Part shown: positions 16,522-24,542 of the stretch, piece by piece
How the letters are laid out: each line of letters opens with the position of its first letter
How positions within the stretch are numbered: position 1 is the first letter of the stretch
Assembly (NCBI GenBank): GCA_903932535.1
Contig: CAIZGR010000864.1
Coordinates: forward strand, 1 to 38,712
Source of the DNA: an uncultured Hyphomicrobiales bacterium
GTDB lineage: Bacteria; Pseudomonadota; Alphaproteobacteria; Rhizobiales; Beijerinckiaceae
Direction of reading: 5' to 3'
DNA length: 38,712 bases
Made by a program: the position numbers and the translations under genes
Notes under the pieces: generated by a model
The model's input: only the letters and a program-made list of their open reading frames with translations
The model's database searches: none
What the model was told of the DNA's origin: nothing

Positions 16522-19500
16522 ATGAACGGCGCCGCCGCCACCCTCGCCGCAATTGGTTACGTCTTTGTTTTGTTCCTCATCGCATGGTGGGGCGACAAGG
16601 GCGGGCGCCGATTTGTCGCCGGCGGAACGCAGGCCGTCGTCTACGCGCTGAGCCTCGCCGTCTATTGCACGTCCTGGACCTACTACGGCTCGGTCGGCCT
16701 CGCCTCGTCGCGCGGCCTCGACTTCCTGCCGGTCTACATCGGCCCGATCCTCGTCATCGGGCTCGGCTATCCGTTCGTAGGCCGCATCGCAAATCTCGCC
16801 CGCACGCAGAACCTGACGACCGTGGCCGACTTCGTCTCCGCCCGCTACGGCAAGTCTCAGCCGGTCGCCGCGGTCGCGGCGCTGATCGCGCTCGTCGCCT
16901 CGGCGCCCTATGTCGCGCTCCAGCTCAAGGCGGTCTCGACCACGCTGCTCACCGTGGTCGACTCCCTGGACAGGTCCCGGCTGACCGCGGATCGGCCCTC
17001 CGCATTGTTTTCGCTGGCGATCGCGCTCGGGCTCGCGGCTTTCGCCATCGCTTTCGGCACGCGCCGCATCAATCCGAAAGAGCACCAGAGCGGGCTGATC
17101 CTCGCGATCGCGGTCGAATCGGTCGTCAAGCTTTTGGCCTTTCTCGCCGTCGGCGCCTTCGTCGTCTGGGGGCTGAACGGCGGGGTGTCGGGCCTGACGC
17201 AGGCGGCCCTGTCGAATCCGAAGATCGCAGCCGTCATCCAGACGCCCCCCGACCCGGCCGTCTGGGGCGTGATCACGCTGCTGTCCGCCTTTGCGATTCT
17301 CCTGCTGCCGCGGCAGTTCCACGTGGCGGTGGTCGAGAACCACGACCCGCGCGGCGTGCGAACGGCCGCGTGGCTGTTCCCGGCCTATCTCGTGCTGATC
17401 AACCTGTTCGTCGCGCCGCTCGCCGTGGCCGGACTCGAGATGTTCCCCGACGGCGCTATCAATCGCGATCTGACGGTGCTCGCGCTGCCGCTCGCCGCGG
17501 GCGCGCCGGGCGTCGCGCTCATGACCATGATCGGCGGGCTTTCGGCGGCGACCGGCATGGTCGTGCTCGACAGTCTCGCGCTCGCGATCACCATTTCCAA
17601 CGATCTCGTCATGCCGCTTCTGCTGCGCAGGCGCGCCGATCCGGCGAACGCCTCGGAAGGCGACATCGGCGCGCTGGTGCTGTGGGTCCGGCGCCTCGCG
17701 ATCGTCGGCGTCCTCGCCCTGGGCTTTCTTTACGAACGGCTGACCGGAGAGACCGCGCTGGTTTCGATCGGCCTCCTGTCCTTCGCCGCGGTCGCGCAGA
17801 TCGCGCCGGCCTTCCTCGGGGGGCTGTTCTGGCGCCGCGGCACGGCGCGCGGCGCCCTCGCCGGCATGGCGGCGGGTTCGCTGGTCTGGCTCTATCTGCT
17901 GTTTCTGCCGTCGCTCGCGCCTCATGGCGCGATGGCGGCGTTTCTCGCGCACGGGCCTCTGGCGATCGGCTGGCTCAGCCCGGCGGCGCTCGTGTCCTTC
18001 GCCCCGAACGCGCTCGTCGGCGGGGTGGTCATTTCGCTTCTCGTCAATTGCGCAGCCTTCGTCGCGTTTTCCCTGACGCGTAACGTCACCGCGCTCGAAC
18101 GCGCGCAGGCGAACGCCTTCGCCGGCGTCGGCGGCAAGCCGCAGGCGTTCCGCCTGTGGCGCTCGTCGACGACGGCTGGAGAACTCGAAGCCGCCGTCGC
18201 CCGCTATCTCGGGGCGGCGAGGGCGCGCCGCGCGTTTTCCGCCTTCCTGCGCGAGAGCGGCCAGGACTACGACCCCGCCCAGGAGGCGAGCGCCCAACTG
18301 ATCCGGCACGCGGAATTCCTGCTCTCGCCCGCCATCGGCGCCTCGACCTCGCGGCAGGTGCTGTCCCTGCTCCTCAGGCCCCGCACCGTCTCCGGACAAT
18401 CGGCGCTGAAGCTGATCGACGAGGCCTCGGCGGCGATCCAGACCAGCCGCGACCAGTTGCAGCACGCGCTCGACCATGCGCGGCAGGGCATCACGGTGTT
18501 CGACGCCAATCTCGCGCTGAACGCCTGGAACCGGGAGTTCGCCGATCTCTTCGACCTGCCGCCGGCTCTGTTGCGCCACGGCGTCGGGCTCGACGAGATC
18601 GTCCGTTTCAACGCCGCCCGCGGCGCCTACGGGCCGGGCGATTCGGAGGATTTCGTCGCCGAGCGGGTGGCCTCCCTGCTCTACGACGATCAGCCGACGC
18701 GGCTGCGCCTCTTCTCCACCCACCGGGTGATCGAGGTTCGCTCGGCGCGTCTGCCCGACGGCGGCATCGTCACGACCTACACCGACGTCACCCAGACCGT
18801 GCAGACCGAGGAGGCGCTCGAGGCGTCCAACGAGTTCCTGGAAAAGCGCGTCGGCGAGCGCACGGCCGAGCTCCAACGCCTGAACGCCGAGCTCGCGAGT
18901 GCGAAGACAGTGGCGGAAGAAGCGAATCTGTCCAAGACCCGCTTCCTCGCCGCCGCGAGCCACGACATTCTCCAGCCCCTCAACGCAGCGCGGCTCTACG
19001 CCAGCTCGCTCGCGGAAGGGCCCGCGCGGCTCGGGATCGAAGAGCGCGCCGACCTCGCGCGCAAGGTCGACATGTCGCTCGAGGCGGTCGAGGAGATCCT
19101 GGGCGCCCTTCTGGACATCTCGCGCCTGGACGCCGGGGCGACGAGACCGGAGATTTCCGACGCGCCGGTGGCGGATCTGATGCGCATGCTGGAAGTCGAG
19201 TTCGCGCCGCTCGCGCGCTCGAAGGGGCTCGAGCTTCGGTTCGCGCAGACGGCGCTCGCGGTCCGGACCGATCGCCGGCTGATGCGGCGGCTGCTCCAGA
19301 ATCTCGTTTCCAACGCCGTCAAGTACACGGTTCAGGGGAAGGTACTGGTCGGCTGCCGGCGCCGCAGGAACGCGCTTCGCATCGAGGTCTGGGACACCGG
19401 CCTCGGCATTCCGGCCGATCGGCAGCGGGCGGTTTTCGAGGAGTTCCGGCGGCTCGACCAGGGCGCCCGCATTGCGCGGGGCCTCGGCCTCGGCCTGTCG

Positions 19501-20043
19501 ATCGTCGAGCGCCTCGGCCGGGTGCTCGACCATCCGGTCGGCCTGCGCTCCTGGCCCGGCGACGGCTCGGTCTTCTACGTCGACGCGCCGCTCGGCGTTT
19601 CGGGCGTCCGCCGCGCGCACGGCGCCGGCGCGCCCGAGCAGCCTGCCGCCGACGAGCCGCTGAGCGGCCTCCGGGTGCTCGCGATCGACAACGAGGCGCG
19701 CGTCCTCGACGGCATGCGCGCGCTTCTCGGACGCTGGGGATGCGTCGTCGCGACGGCGCAAGGCGTCGTGGAGGCGCACGAAGCCCTCGCCGCGTTCGGC
19801 GCGCCCGACGTGATCATCGCCGACTACCATCTCGACCAGGGCGACGGGATCGCGGCGATCCGCACGCTGCGCGACGGCCTCGACCGTCCGGTCCCCGCGA
19901 TCCTGGCGACCGCCGACCGAAGCCCGGAGGTCCGCGACGAGGCGGCGCGCCACGACATCGTCATTCTCCACAAGCCGCTGAAGCCGGCGCCCCTGCGCGC
20001 CCAGCTCGCCCGCTACGGCGCCCTGCGCGAGGCGGCGGAGTAG
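16522..20043 (+). CDS. Hybrid sensor kinase with SSS-transporter N-terminus, PAS, histidine kinase and receiver
   Basis: Membrane sensor of 1173 residues. About residues 1-535 form a sodium/solute-symporter-like (PutP/SSS) module with roughly a dozen membrane helices. Residues 546-625 look like the STAC linker that joins SSS modules to kinases. A PAS region follows (LDHARQGITVFDANLALNAW), then a coiled coil. The dimerisation domain carries phospho-acceptor His814 in AASHDILQPLNAARL, and the ATPase domain shows NLVSNAVKYT and WDTGLGIP. A C-terminal receiver carries phospho-acceptor Asp1101 in IIADYHLDQGDG and Lys1151. CbrA and related kinases share the SSS-STAC start; the signal here is unknown. 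I chose ATG 16522, after a GAAGAG purine stretch, over an in-frame start at 16465. No separate response-regulator gene is adjacent. Confidence 0.88.
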   Translation: MNGAAATLAAIGYVFVLFLIAWWGDKGGRRFVAGGTQAVVYALSLAVYCTSWTYYGSVGLASSRGLDFLPVYIGPILVIGLGYPFVGRIANLARTQNLTTVADFVSARYGKSQPVAAVAALIALVASAPYVALQLKAVSTTLLTVVDSLDRSRLTADRPSALFSLAIALGLAAFAIAFGTRRINPKEHQSGLILAIAVESVVKLLAFLAVGAFVVWGLNGGVSGLTQAALSNPKIAAVIQTPPDPAVWGVITLLSAFAILLLPRQFHVAVVENHDPRGVRTAAWLFPAYLVLINLFVAPLAVAGLEMFPDGAINRDLTVLALPLAAGAPGVALMTMIGGLSAATGMVVLDSLALAITISNDLVMPLLLRRRADPANASEGDIGALVLWVRRLAIVGVLALGFLYERLTGETALVSIGLLSFAAVAQIAPAFLGGLFWRRGTARGALAGMAAGSLVWLYLLFLPSLAPHGAMAAFLAHGPLAIGWLSPAALVSFAPNALVGGVVISLLVNCAAFVAFSLTRNVTALERAQANAFAGVGGKPQAFRLWRSSTTAGELEAAVARYLGAARARRAFSAFLRESGQDYDPAQEASAQLIRHAEFLLSPAIGASTSRQVLSLLLRPRTVSGQSALKLIDEASAAIQTSRDQLQHALDHARQGITVFDANLALNAWNREFADLFDLPPALLRHGVGLDEIVRFNAARGAYGPGDSEDFVAERVASLLYDDQPTRLRLFSTHRVIEVRSARLPDGGIVTTYTDVTQTVQTEEALEASNEFLEKRVGERTAELQRLNAELASAKTVAEEANLSKTRFLAAASHDILQPLNAARLYASSLAEGPARLGIEERADLARKVDMSLEAVEEILGALLDISRLDAGATRPEISDAPVADLMRMLEVEFAPLARSKGLELRFAQTALAVRTDRRLMRRLLQNLVSNAVKYTVQGKVLVGCRRRRNALRIEVWDTGLGIPADRQRAVFEEFRRLDQGARIARGLGLGLSIVERLGRVLDHPVGLRSWPGDGSVFYVDAPLGVSGVRRAHGAGAPEQPAADEPLSGLRVLAIDNEARVLDGMRALLGRWGCVVATAQGVVEAHEALAAFGAPDVIIADYHLDQGDGIAAIRTLRDGLDRPVPAILATADRSPEVRDEAARHDIVILHKPLKPAPLRAQLARYGALREAAE

Positions 20044-20058
20044 GGGCCGGCGCAACTC

Positions 20059-20080
20059 TGCGAGATGCGCTCGCAATTTT
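20059..20080 (+). terminator. Intrinsic terminator after the hybrid kinase gene
   Basis: TGCGAG (20059-20064) and CTCGCA (20070-20075) form a perfect six-base-pair stem with a five-base loop, followed directly by ATTTT. It starts 15 bases after the kinase stop and precedes cobT, separating the two transcripts. Confidence 0.6.
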
Positions 20081-20119
20081 CCCTTCGACGCTCTTGCCTT
20101 ATAGGGGCGCCACCCATCC

Positions 20120-21151
20120 ATGAAAGAGCCCCGCATGACCGCCCCCCGCCCCTTCGACGACATCCGCGCCCTCCTCCTGCAAATGCCCGGGCCGGACGAG
20201 GAAGCCCTCGCGGCGGCGCGGGAGCGGGAGGCTCAGCTCACCAAACCCGCCGGGTCGCTCGGGCGGCTCGAGGAGATTTCGGCCTTCCTCGCCGGCTGGC
20301 AGGGCTCCGCCCGGCCGCATGTCAATAATCCGCTGGTCGCGGTTTTCGCCGGCAACCATGGCGTGGTCGCGCAAGGGGTGTCGCCTTTCCCGCAGTCGGT
20401 GACGGGAGCGATGGTCGCCAACTTCACCGCCGGGGGCGCGGCGATCAACCAGATCTGCAAGGCCTTCGACATTTCGCTGAAAGTCTACGAGCTCGCCCTC
20501 GAGCGGCCGACCGGCGACATCACCCGCGAGCCTGCGATGGACGAGCGCAACTGCGCCGGCACCATCGCCTTCGGGATGGAGGCGCTGGCCTCCGAGCCCG
20601 ACCTGCTGCTGCTCGGCGAAATGGGGATCGGCAACACGACCTCGGCGGCGGCGATCTACCACGCCCTCTGGGGCGGCGAGGCGGAGGATTGGGTCGGCCG
20701 CGGCACGGGCGTCGACGACGCGGGGCTGAAGCGCAAGGCGGACGCGGTGCGCGCCGCCGTCGCCCTCCACAGGGATCACCTCGCCGACCCGCTCGAGGTC
20801 CTCGCGCGTCTCGGCGGCCGGGAGATCGCGGCGATGGCCGGGGCGATCCTGGCCGCGCGGCTGCGCCGGACGCCCGTGGTGCTCGACGGCTTCGTCGTCT
20901 GCGCCGCGGCGGCCGTCCTGCAAGCGCTCGACCGCGCGGCGCTCGACCATTGCCTCGCCGGCCACGTCTCGGCCGAGCGCGCCCACCGGCAGGCGCTCGA
21001 CCGGCTCGGCAAGGCGCCGATCCTCGCGCTGGGCATGCGGCTCGGCGAAGGCTCGGGCGCGGCGGTCGCGGTCGGCGTGATCAAGGCGGCAGTGGCCTGC
21101 CACAACGGCATGGCGACCTTCGCCGAGGCCGGGGTGGCGGGGAAGGAGTAG
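20120..21151 (+). CDS. cobT: Nicotinate-nucleotide--dimethylbenzimidazole phosphoribosyltransferase
   Basis: CobT transfers the ribose phosphate of nicotinate mononucleotide to 5,6-dimethylbenzimidazole, giving alpha-ribazole phosphate for the lower ligand of cobalamin. Family landmarks are LTKPAGSLGRLEEI near residue 38, FAGNHGVVAQGVSPFP, GEMGIGNTTSAAAI, GRGTGVDDAGLKRK, and the C-terminal MATFAEAGV, which should hold the catalytic glutamate. ATG 20135 has AAAGAG six bases upstream and may be the real start; ATG 20120 (343 residues) is given as the longer option. In many alphaproteobacteria cobS and cobC sit beside cobT, but here it is alone. No cobalamin riboswitch is visible in the short leader. 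Confidence 0.95.
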   Translation: MKEPRMTAPRPFDDIRALLLQMPGPDEEALAAAREREAQLTKPAGSLGRLEEISAFLAGWQGSARPHVNNPLVAVFAGNHGVVAQGVSPFPQSVTGAMVANFTAGGAAINQICKAFDISLKVYELALERPTGDITREPAMDERNCAGTIAFGMEALASEPDLLLLGEMGIGNTTSAAAIYHALWGGEAEDWVGRGTGVDDAGLKRKADAVRAAVALHRDHLADPLEVLARLGGREIAAMAGAILAARLRRTPVVLDGFVVCAAAAVLQALDRAALDHCLAGHVSAERAHRQALDRLGKAPILALGMRLGEGSGAAVAVGVIKAAVACHNGMATFAEAGVAGKE

Positions 21152-21216
21152 AGCGCGACGACATAGGGTTGCGCCCCGCACGCTCACCCGGCCGCTTCGC
21201 GGACGAGGCGAGCGCG

Positions 21217-21263
21217 CCCTTCTCCCCTTGCGGGATACGGTGGTCCGAGAGGCAGAATGAGGG
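21217..21263. repeat. REP-like intergenic element downstream of cobT
   Basis: The segment begins CCCTTCTCCCCTTGCGGGA and ends GCAGAATGAGGG. From memory it resembles a short dispersed intergenic element common in Hyphomicrobiales genomes (C-rich arm, GGTGG/CCGAGAGG core, GATGAGGG end). It sits between the convergent cobT and LssY_C genes, a typical place for such elements. Only one copy is in the window, so the family cannot be confirmed here. Confidence 0.4.
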
Positions 21264-21297
21264 TCTTCGGGCGCGACTCGATCTCAATTCCCCCCAC

Positions 21298-22110
21298 TCA
21301 CGGCAAAAGCCCCCTCACCGCCGCCAGCCACCCGTAAACCACGTTCGTGACCGCAATCCGCGGCGCCGGCGCGCGAACTTCCGGCGGCGCTTCGCGCGTT
21401 GCGCAGCGCGGCGCGAGATCGGCGAAGGCGATCTCGCCGTCGGTATAGAAAGGGTCGCCGCCGCCGTTGCGGCCGAAGAGGGTCGGCCCGACGCCGCTTA
21501 CCGAATAGGTCTTGGCGACCCGTTTCGCGTCGATGAGGTCCTGGATCAGAAAGTCGCGCTCGGCGTCGATGCCGGGTGCGGTGCGGTGGGTGATCTGCCC
21601 GGTGTAGTGGCTGATCCCGACGCCGTCGTCGAACACGGCCGCACCGAGCCACACCGGCCGCCCGTCGTCGCCGGCGTCCAGCGCCTTCCAGAAGCGGACG
21701 TGATGGCGCGTCCCGGCGCTGAGCCCGGACGGCTTCTCGAAGGCGAGATCCTGCCGGCGCCCGTCGAAAAAGAGCGGGCTCACCGGCGCGCGACGGTAGG
21801 GCCGATGAAAGACGACGCTGCCGGCGATCTTCAGCGACGACATAAGCGTGACCGGATCGGACGGCGACCATCCCGCCACGGCCATGGCGCACATCAGGTC
21901 GTCCTGCGAGCCCTCGACGCCGACGTTGATCACGTCGCCGAGGATCCCCTGGGCGGTGACGGTCCGCGCGCCGAGGTCCGCAATCCCCCTCTGCCGCTCG
22001 TAGTGGCGCCACGCGCCGGGCGCGACGAGGTAGGCGACGAGGAGATAGGCCGCAGCGATCGTCGCGACGACGGCGAGGGCGCGGCGGCGGTCGAATTTCG
22101 GCAGCCTCAT
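21298..22110 (-). CDS. LssY C-terminal domain protein, membrane-anchored
   Basis: A 270-residue protein with one N-terminal membrane helix (about residues 13-33) and a soluble LssY_C-like domain. Matching segments are GSQDDLMCAMAVAGW, RRQDLAFEKP, HHVRFWK, GRPVWLGAAVFDDGVG and AERDFLIQDLI. LssY was named from a Legionella secretion-linked locus; the domain's biochemical role is not established. It often follows a DedA or PAP2 phosphatase part, but here it is alone behind a single helix. ATG 22110 is preferred; a GTG at 22149 would add 13 residues. Neither has a good ribosome binding site. It is divergent from the ndvA-like gene and convergent with cobT. Confidence 0.75.
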   Translation of the reverse strand: MRLPKFDRRRALAVVATIAAAYLLVAYLVAPGAWRHYERQRGIADLGARTVTAQGILGDVINVGVEGSQDDLMCAMAVAGWSPSDPVTLMSSLKIAGSVVFHRPYRRAPVSPLFFDGRRQDLAFEKPSGLSAGTRHHVRFWKALDAGDDGRPVWLGAAVFDDGVGISHYTGQITHRTAPGIDAERDFLIQDLIDAKRVAKTYSVSGVGPTLFGRNGGGDPFYTDGEIAFADLAPRCATREAPPEVRAPAPRIAVTNVVYGWLAAVRGLLP

Positions 22111-22200
22111 CGGCGTGATTCTGGCTTTCGAGTGGCGTAAAGGCAACACGAGCCCGGAGGCGTCGCGACGGGCGAGAAGGCGATCGGGGACAGTTTTTTT

Positions 22201-23970
22201 ATGGGTTTCATCGGTCTATACGCCCGCGTCCTCGGACGGCTCGGGCCGGAGAAGGGACTGGCGGCGGCCCTGGTGCTCGCCAACGTCGCGCTCGCCGTCG
22301 CGCAGTTCGCCGAGCCGATGCTGTTCGGCAGGATCATCGACCAGCTCACCAAGGCCATGAGCCCCGGCGATACCCTGCAATGGTCGGGAATCGGCCCCTG
22401 GCTCGCCGCCTGGGCGGCGTTCGGCATCTTCAGCATCGTCGCCGGCGTCACGGTGGCCCTTCATTCCGACCGCCTCGCCCACCGCCGCCGGGTCGTCGAG
22501 ATGGCGGCCTATTTCGACCATGTCCTGCACCTGCCGATGAGCTTTCACGCCAGCGCCCACACCGGGCGGCTGCTGAAGATCATGATCGAGGGCGCCTCGG
22601 GCATGTTCGGGGTGTGGCTGTCGTTCTTCCGCGAGCATTTCGCCGCGCTGGTGTCGCTAGGCGTGCTGCTGCCCGCCACGCTGATCGTCAACTGGCGGCT
22701 CGGCGGCATTTTGCTGATACTCGTCGTCGTGCTCGGCGTTCTGATGAACGTCGTCTTGCGCAAGACCGAGGTCATGCAGAGCGCGGCCGACGTCTATTCC
22801 AACGACGTCGCCGAGCGGGTGTCGGACGTGCTCGGCAACATGCCGGCGATCCAGAGTTTCGCCCGCGCCGACGAGGAGACGAGCGCGCTGACCCGCATGA
22901 TCGACCGGATGCTCAACGCCCAGATGCCAGTGCTGACGTGGTGGGCGCTGGCCTCGGTCGCGACCCGGTCGAGCTCGACGCTGGCGCTGGTCTCGATCCT
23001 CGTCACCGGCGTCTGGTTGCTCATGCAGAACCTGACCACGGTCGGCCAGATCGTCGCCTTCATGTCGCTGGCGCAGATGCTGGTCGGGCGGCTCGAGCAG
23101 ACGGTCGGCTTCGCCAACTACATGCTGAGCCAGTCGCCGCGCATCCGGATGTTCTTCGACGTGATGGACACCAGGCCCGACGTCGGCGACGCGCCCGGCG
23201 CGGTCGCGGTCGGACGGCTCGCCGGCAGCGTGCGGTTCGAGGACGTGTCCTTCGCCTACGACAAGGCGCGCGAGGCGCTCTCGGACGTGAGCTTCGACGC
23301 GCCCGCCGGCTGCACGATCGCCCTCGTCGGCGCGACCGGATCGGGCAAGTCGACGACGCTGAACCTGCTGCATCGGGTGTTCGACCCGACCGAGGGGCGG
23401 ATCACCGTCGACGGGCTCGACATCCGCTCGATGACGCTGGAATCTTTGCGCGAGAATATCGGCGTCGTGTTTCAGGAGCCGTTCATCTTCGCCCGCTCGA
23501 TCGAGGAGAACCTGCGCATCGGCAAGCCCGACGCGACCACGGCCGAGATGGAGCGGGCGCTCGAGGCGGCGCAGGCGATCGACTTCGTCCGCCGCGCACC
23601 CAAGGGCCTTCAGGCGGTGATCGGCGAGCGCGGGCGCAACCTTTCCGGGGGCGAGCGGCAGCGCCTGTCGATCGCCCGCGCGCTCCTCAAAGATCCGCCG
23701 ATCATGGTGCTCGACGAGGCGACCAGCGCCCTCGACGCCAAGACCGAGCGCCAGGTCCAGGCCGCGGTCGACGCCGCGATGCGGGGGCGGACGACCTTCG
23801 TCATCGCCCATCGGCTCGCGACGATCCGCAACGCCGACCGCATCCTGGTGTTCGATCAGGGCCGCATCATCGAGAGCGGCTCGTTCGACGAACTGGTCGC
23901 CGAGGGCGGCGCCTTCGCGGCGCTTGCCAGGGCGCAATTCATGGCGGGGGCGGATCCGGCGCACGCGTGA
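22201..23970 (+). CDS. ndvA: Beta-glucan exporter, ABC ATP-binding/permease (NdvA/ChvA-like)
   Basis: Half-size ABC exporter of 589 residues with a six-helix membrane domain (about 1-320) and a nucleotide-binding domain. In rhizobia NdvA/ChvA moves cyclic beta-1,2-glucan to the periplasm. The Walker A is GATGSGKST (377-385), the signature LSGGERQ (481-487) and the Walker B IMVLDEATSALD, followed by IAHRLAT. The membrane-domain segment MPVLTWWALASVATR is characteristic of the NdvA subgroup. ATG 22201 follows GGGGACAG and a T run. The glucan synthase ndvB is not nearby, so the substrate is inferred from subgroup likeness; other polysaccharide or lipid exporters are possible. Confidence 0.88.
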   Translation: MGFIGLYARVLGRLGPEKGLAAALVLANVALAVAQFAEPMLFGRIIDQLTKAMSPGDTLQWSGIGPWLAAWAAFGIFSIVAGVTVALHSDRLAHRRRVVEMAAYFDHVLHLPMSFHASAHTGRLLKIMIEGASGMFGVWLSFFREHFAALVSLGVLLPATLIVNWRLGGILLILVVVLGVLMNVVLRKTEVMQSAADVYSNDVAERVSDVLGNMPAIQSFARADEETSALTRMIDRMLNAQMPVLTWWALASVATRSSSTLALVSILVTGVWLLMQNLTTVGQIVAFMSLAQMLVGRLEQTVGFANYMLSQSPRIRMFFDVMDTRPDVGDAPGAVAVGRLAGSVRFEDVSFAYDKAREALSDVSFDAPAGCTIALVGATGSGKSTTLNLLHRVFDPTEGRITVDGLDIRSMTLESLRENIGVVFQEPFIFARSIEENLRIGKPDATTAEMERALEAAQAIDFVRRAPKGLQAVIGERGRNLSGGERQRLSIARALLKDPPIMVLDEATSALDAKTERQVQAAVDAAMRGRTTFVIAHRLATIRNADRILVFDQGRIIESGSFDELVAEGGAFAALARAQFMAGADPAHA

Positions 23971-23985
23971 GCGCGTAACATCGGC

Positions 23986-24007
23986 GGCGGCCGGCGCGAA
24001 GGCCGCC
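23986..24007 (+). terminator. GC hairpin after ndvA
   Basis: GGCGGCC (23986-23992) pairs with GGCCGCC (24001-24007) across an eight-base loop, 15 bases after the stop codon. No U tract follows, so intrinsic termination is uncertain. Confidence 0.35.
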
Positions 24008-24033
24008 ACCCAGGACATGCAAGGAGCATGAAG

Positions 24034-24063
24034 CCTTTGTGGACCTTGGTGTTCTTCGTGGTG
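24034..24063. repeat. Short CTTNGTG tandem element
   Basis: Three units CTTTGTG (24035), CTTGGTG (24045) and CTTCGTG (24054) follow each other with a 9-10 base period; on the - strand they read CACNAAG. Similar CACGAAG-type strings recur between genes in many proteobacterial genomes. Here the element lies in the leader of msrB. Its role is unknown. Confidence 0.4.
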
Positions 24064-24134
24064 CGAGAGATAGGACGCGCGTCCTCCTCGACCCGAAAGC
24101 AAAAAGGGCTAAAATCGTTCGCAAGGAGACCTCG

Positions 24135-24542
24135 ATGAGCCAAGGCCAATTCCCCGTCACCCACACGGAAGCCGAATGGCGCGCACTGCTCACGCCGGAG
24201 CAATACGCCGTCATGCGCGAGCACGCGACCGAGCGCGCGGGAAGCTGCACCCTCAACTGGGAGAAGCGCCCGGGCGCGTTCGCCTGCGCCGGCTGCGGGC
24301 AACCCGTGTTCGAAAGCAAGGAGAAGTTCGACAGCGGCACCGGCTGGCCGAGCTTCACCTCGCCCGTCCCCGGCGCGCTCGGAAAGACGGTCGACAATTC
24401 CTGGGGCATGAGCCGGACCGAGGTGCATTGCGCGCGCTGCGGCTCGCATCTCGGCCATGTCTTTCCAGACGGGCCGCCCCCGACCGGCCTGCGGTACTGC
24501 ATCAACGGCGTGGCGACCACCTTCACCCCGGCAGAAGAATGA
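24135..24542 (+). CDS. msrB: Peptide-methionine (R)-S-oxide reductase
   Basis: MsrB reduces the R form of methionine sulfoxide in proteins using thioredoxin. The 135-residue protein shows two zinc-binding CxxC pairs (Cys51/Cys54 and Cys99/Cys102), the substrate-site GTGWPSF, and the catalytic Cys122 in LRYCINGVA. There is no signal peptide, so it is cytoplasmic. ATG 24135 has the strong AAGGAGA (24123-24129) at five bases; an upstream extension in frame lacks coding character. Its stop overlaps the hemH start (ATGA), so the two are probably co-translated. Confidence 0.95.
   Translation: MSQGQFPVTHTEAEWRALLTPEQYAVMREHATERAGSCTLNWEKRPGAFACAGCGQPVFESKEKFDSGTGWPSFTSPVPGALGKTVDNSWGMSRTEVHCARCGSHLGHVFPDGPPPTGLRYCINGVATTFTPAEE

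Noticed and set aside
20044-20134. Cobalamin riboswitch ahead of cobT
   Set aside because: The gap is too short after the terminator and shows no B12-box-like sequence.
16120-20163. A 1347-codon open frame on the - strand antisense to leuD and the hybrid kinase
   Set aside because: Its composition (Arg/Asp/Glu/Gly-rich, no motifs) is that of a shadow frame in GC-rich DNA; the + strand encodes clear, motif-bearing proteins over the same bases.
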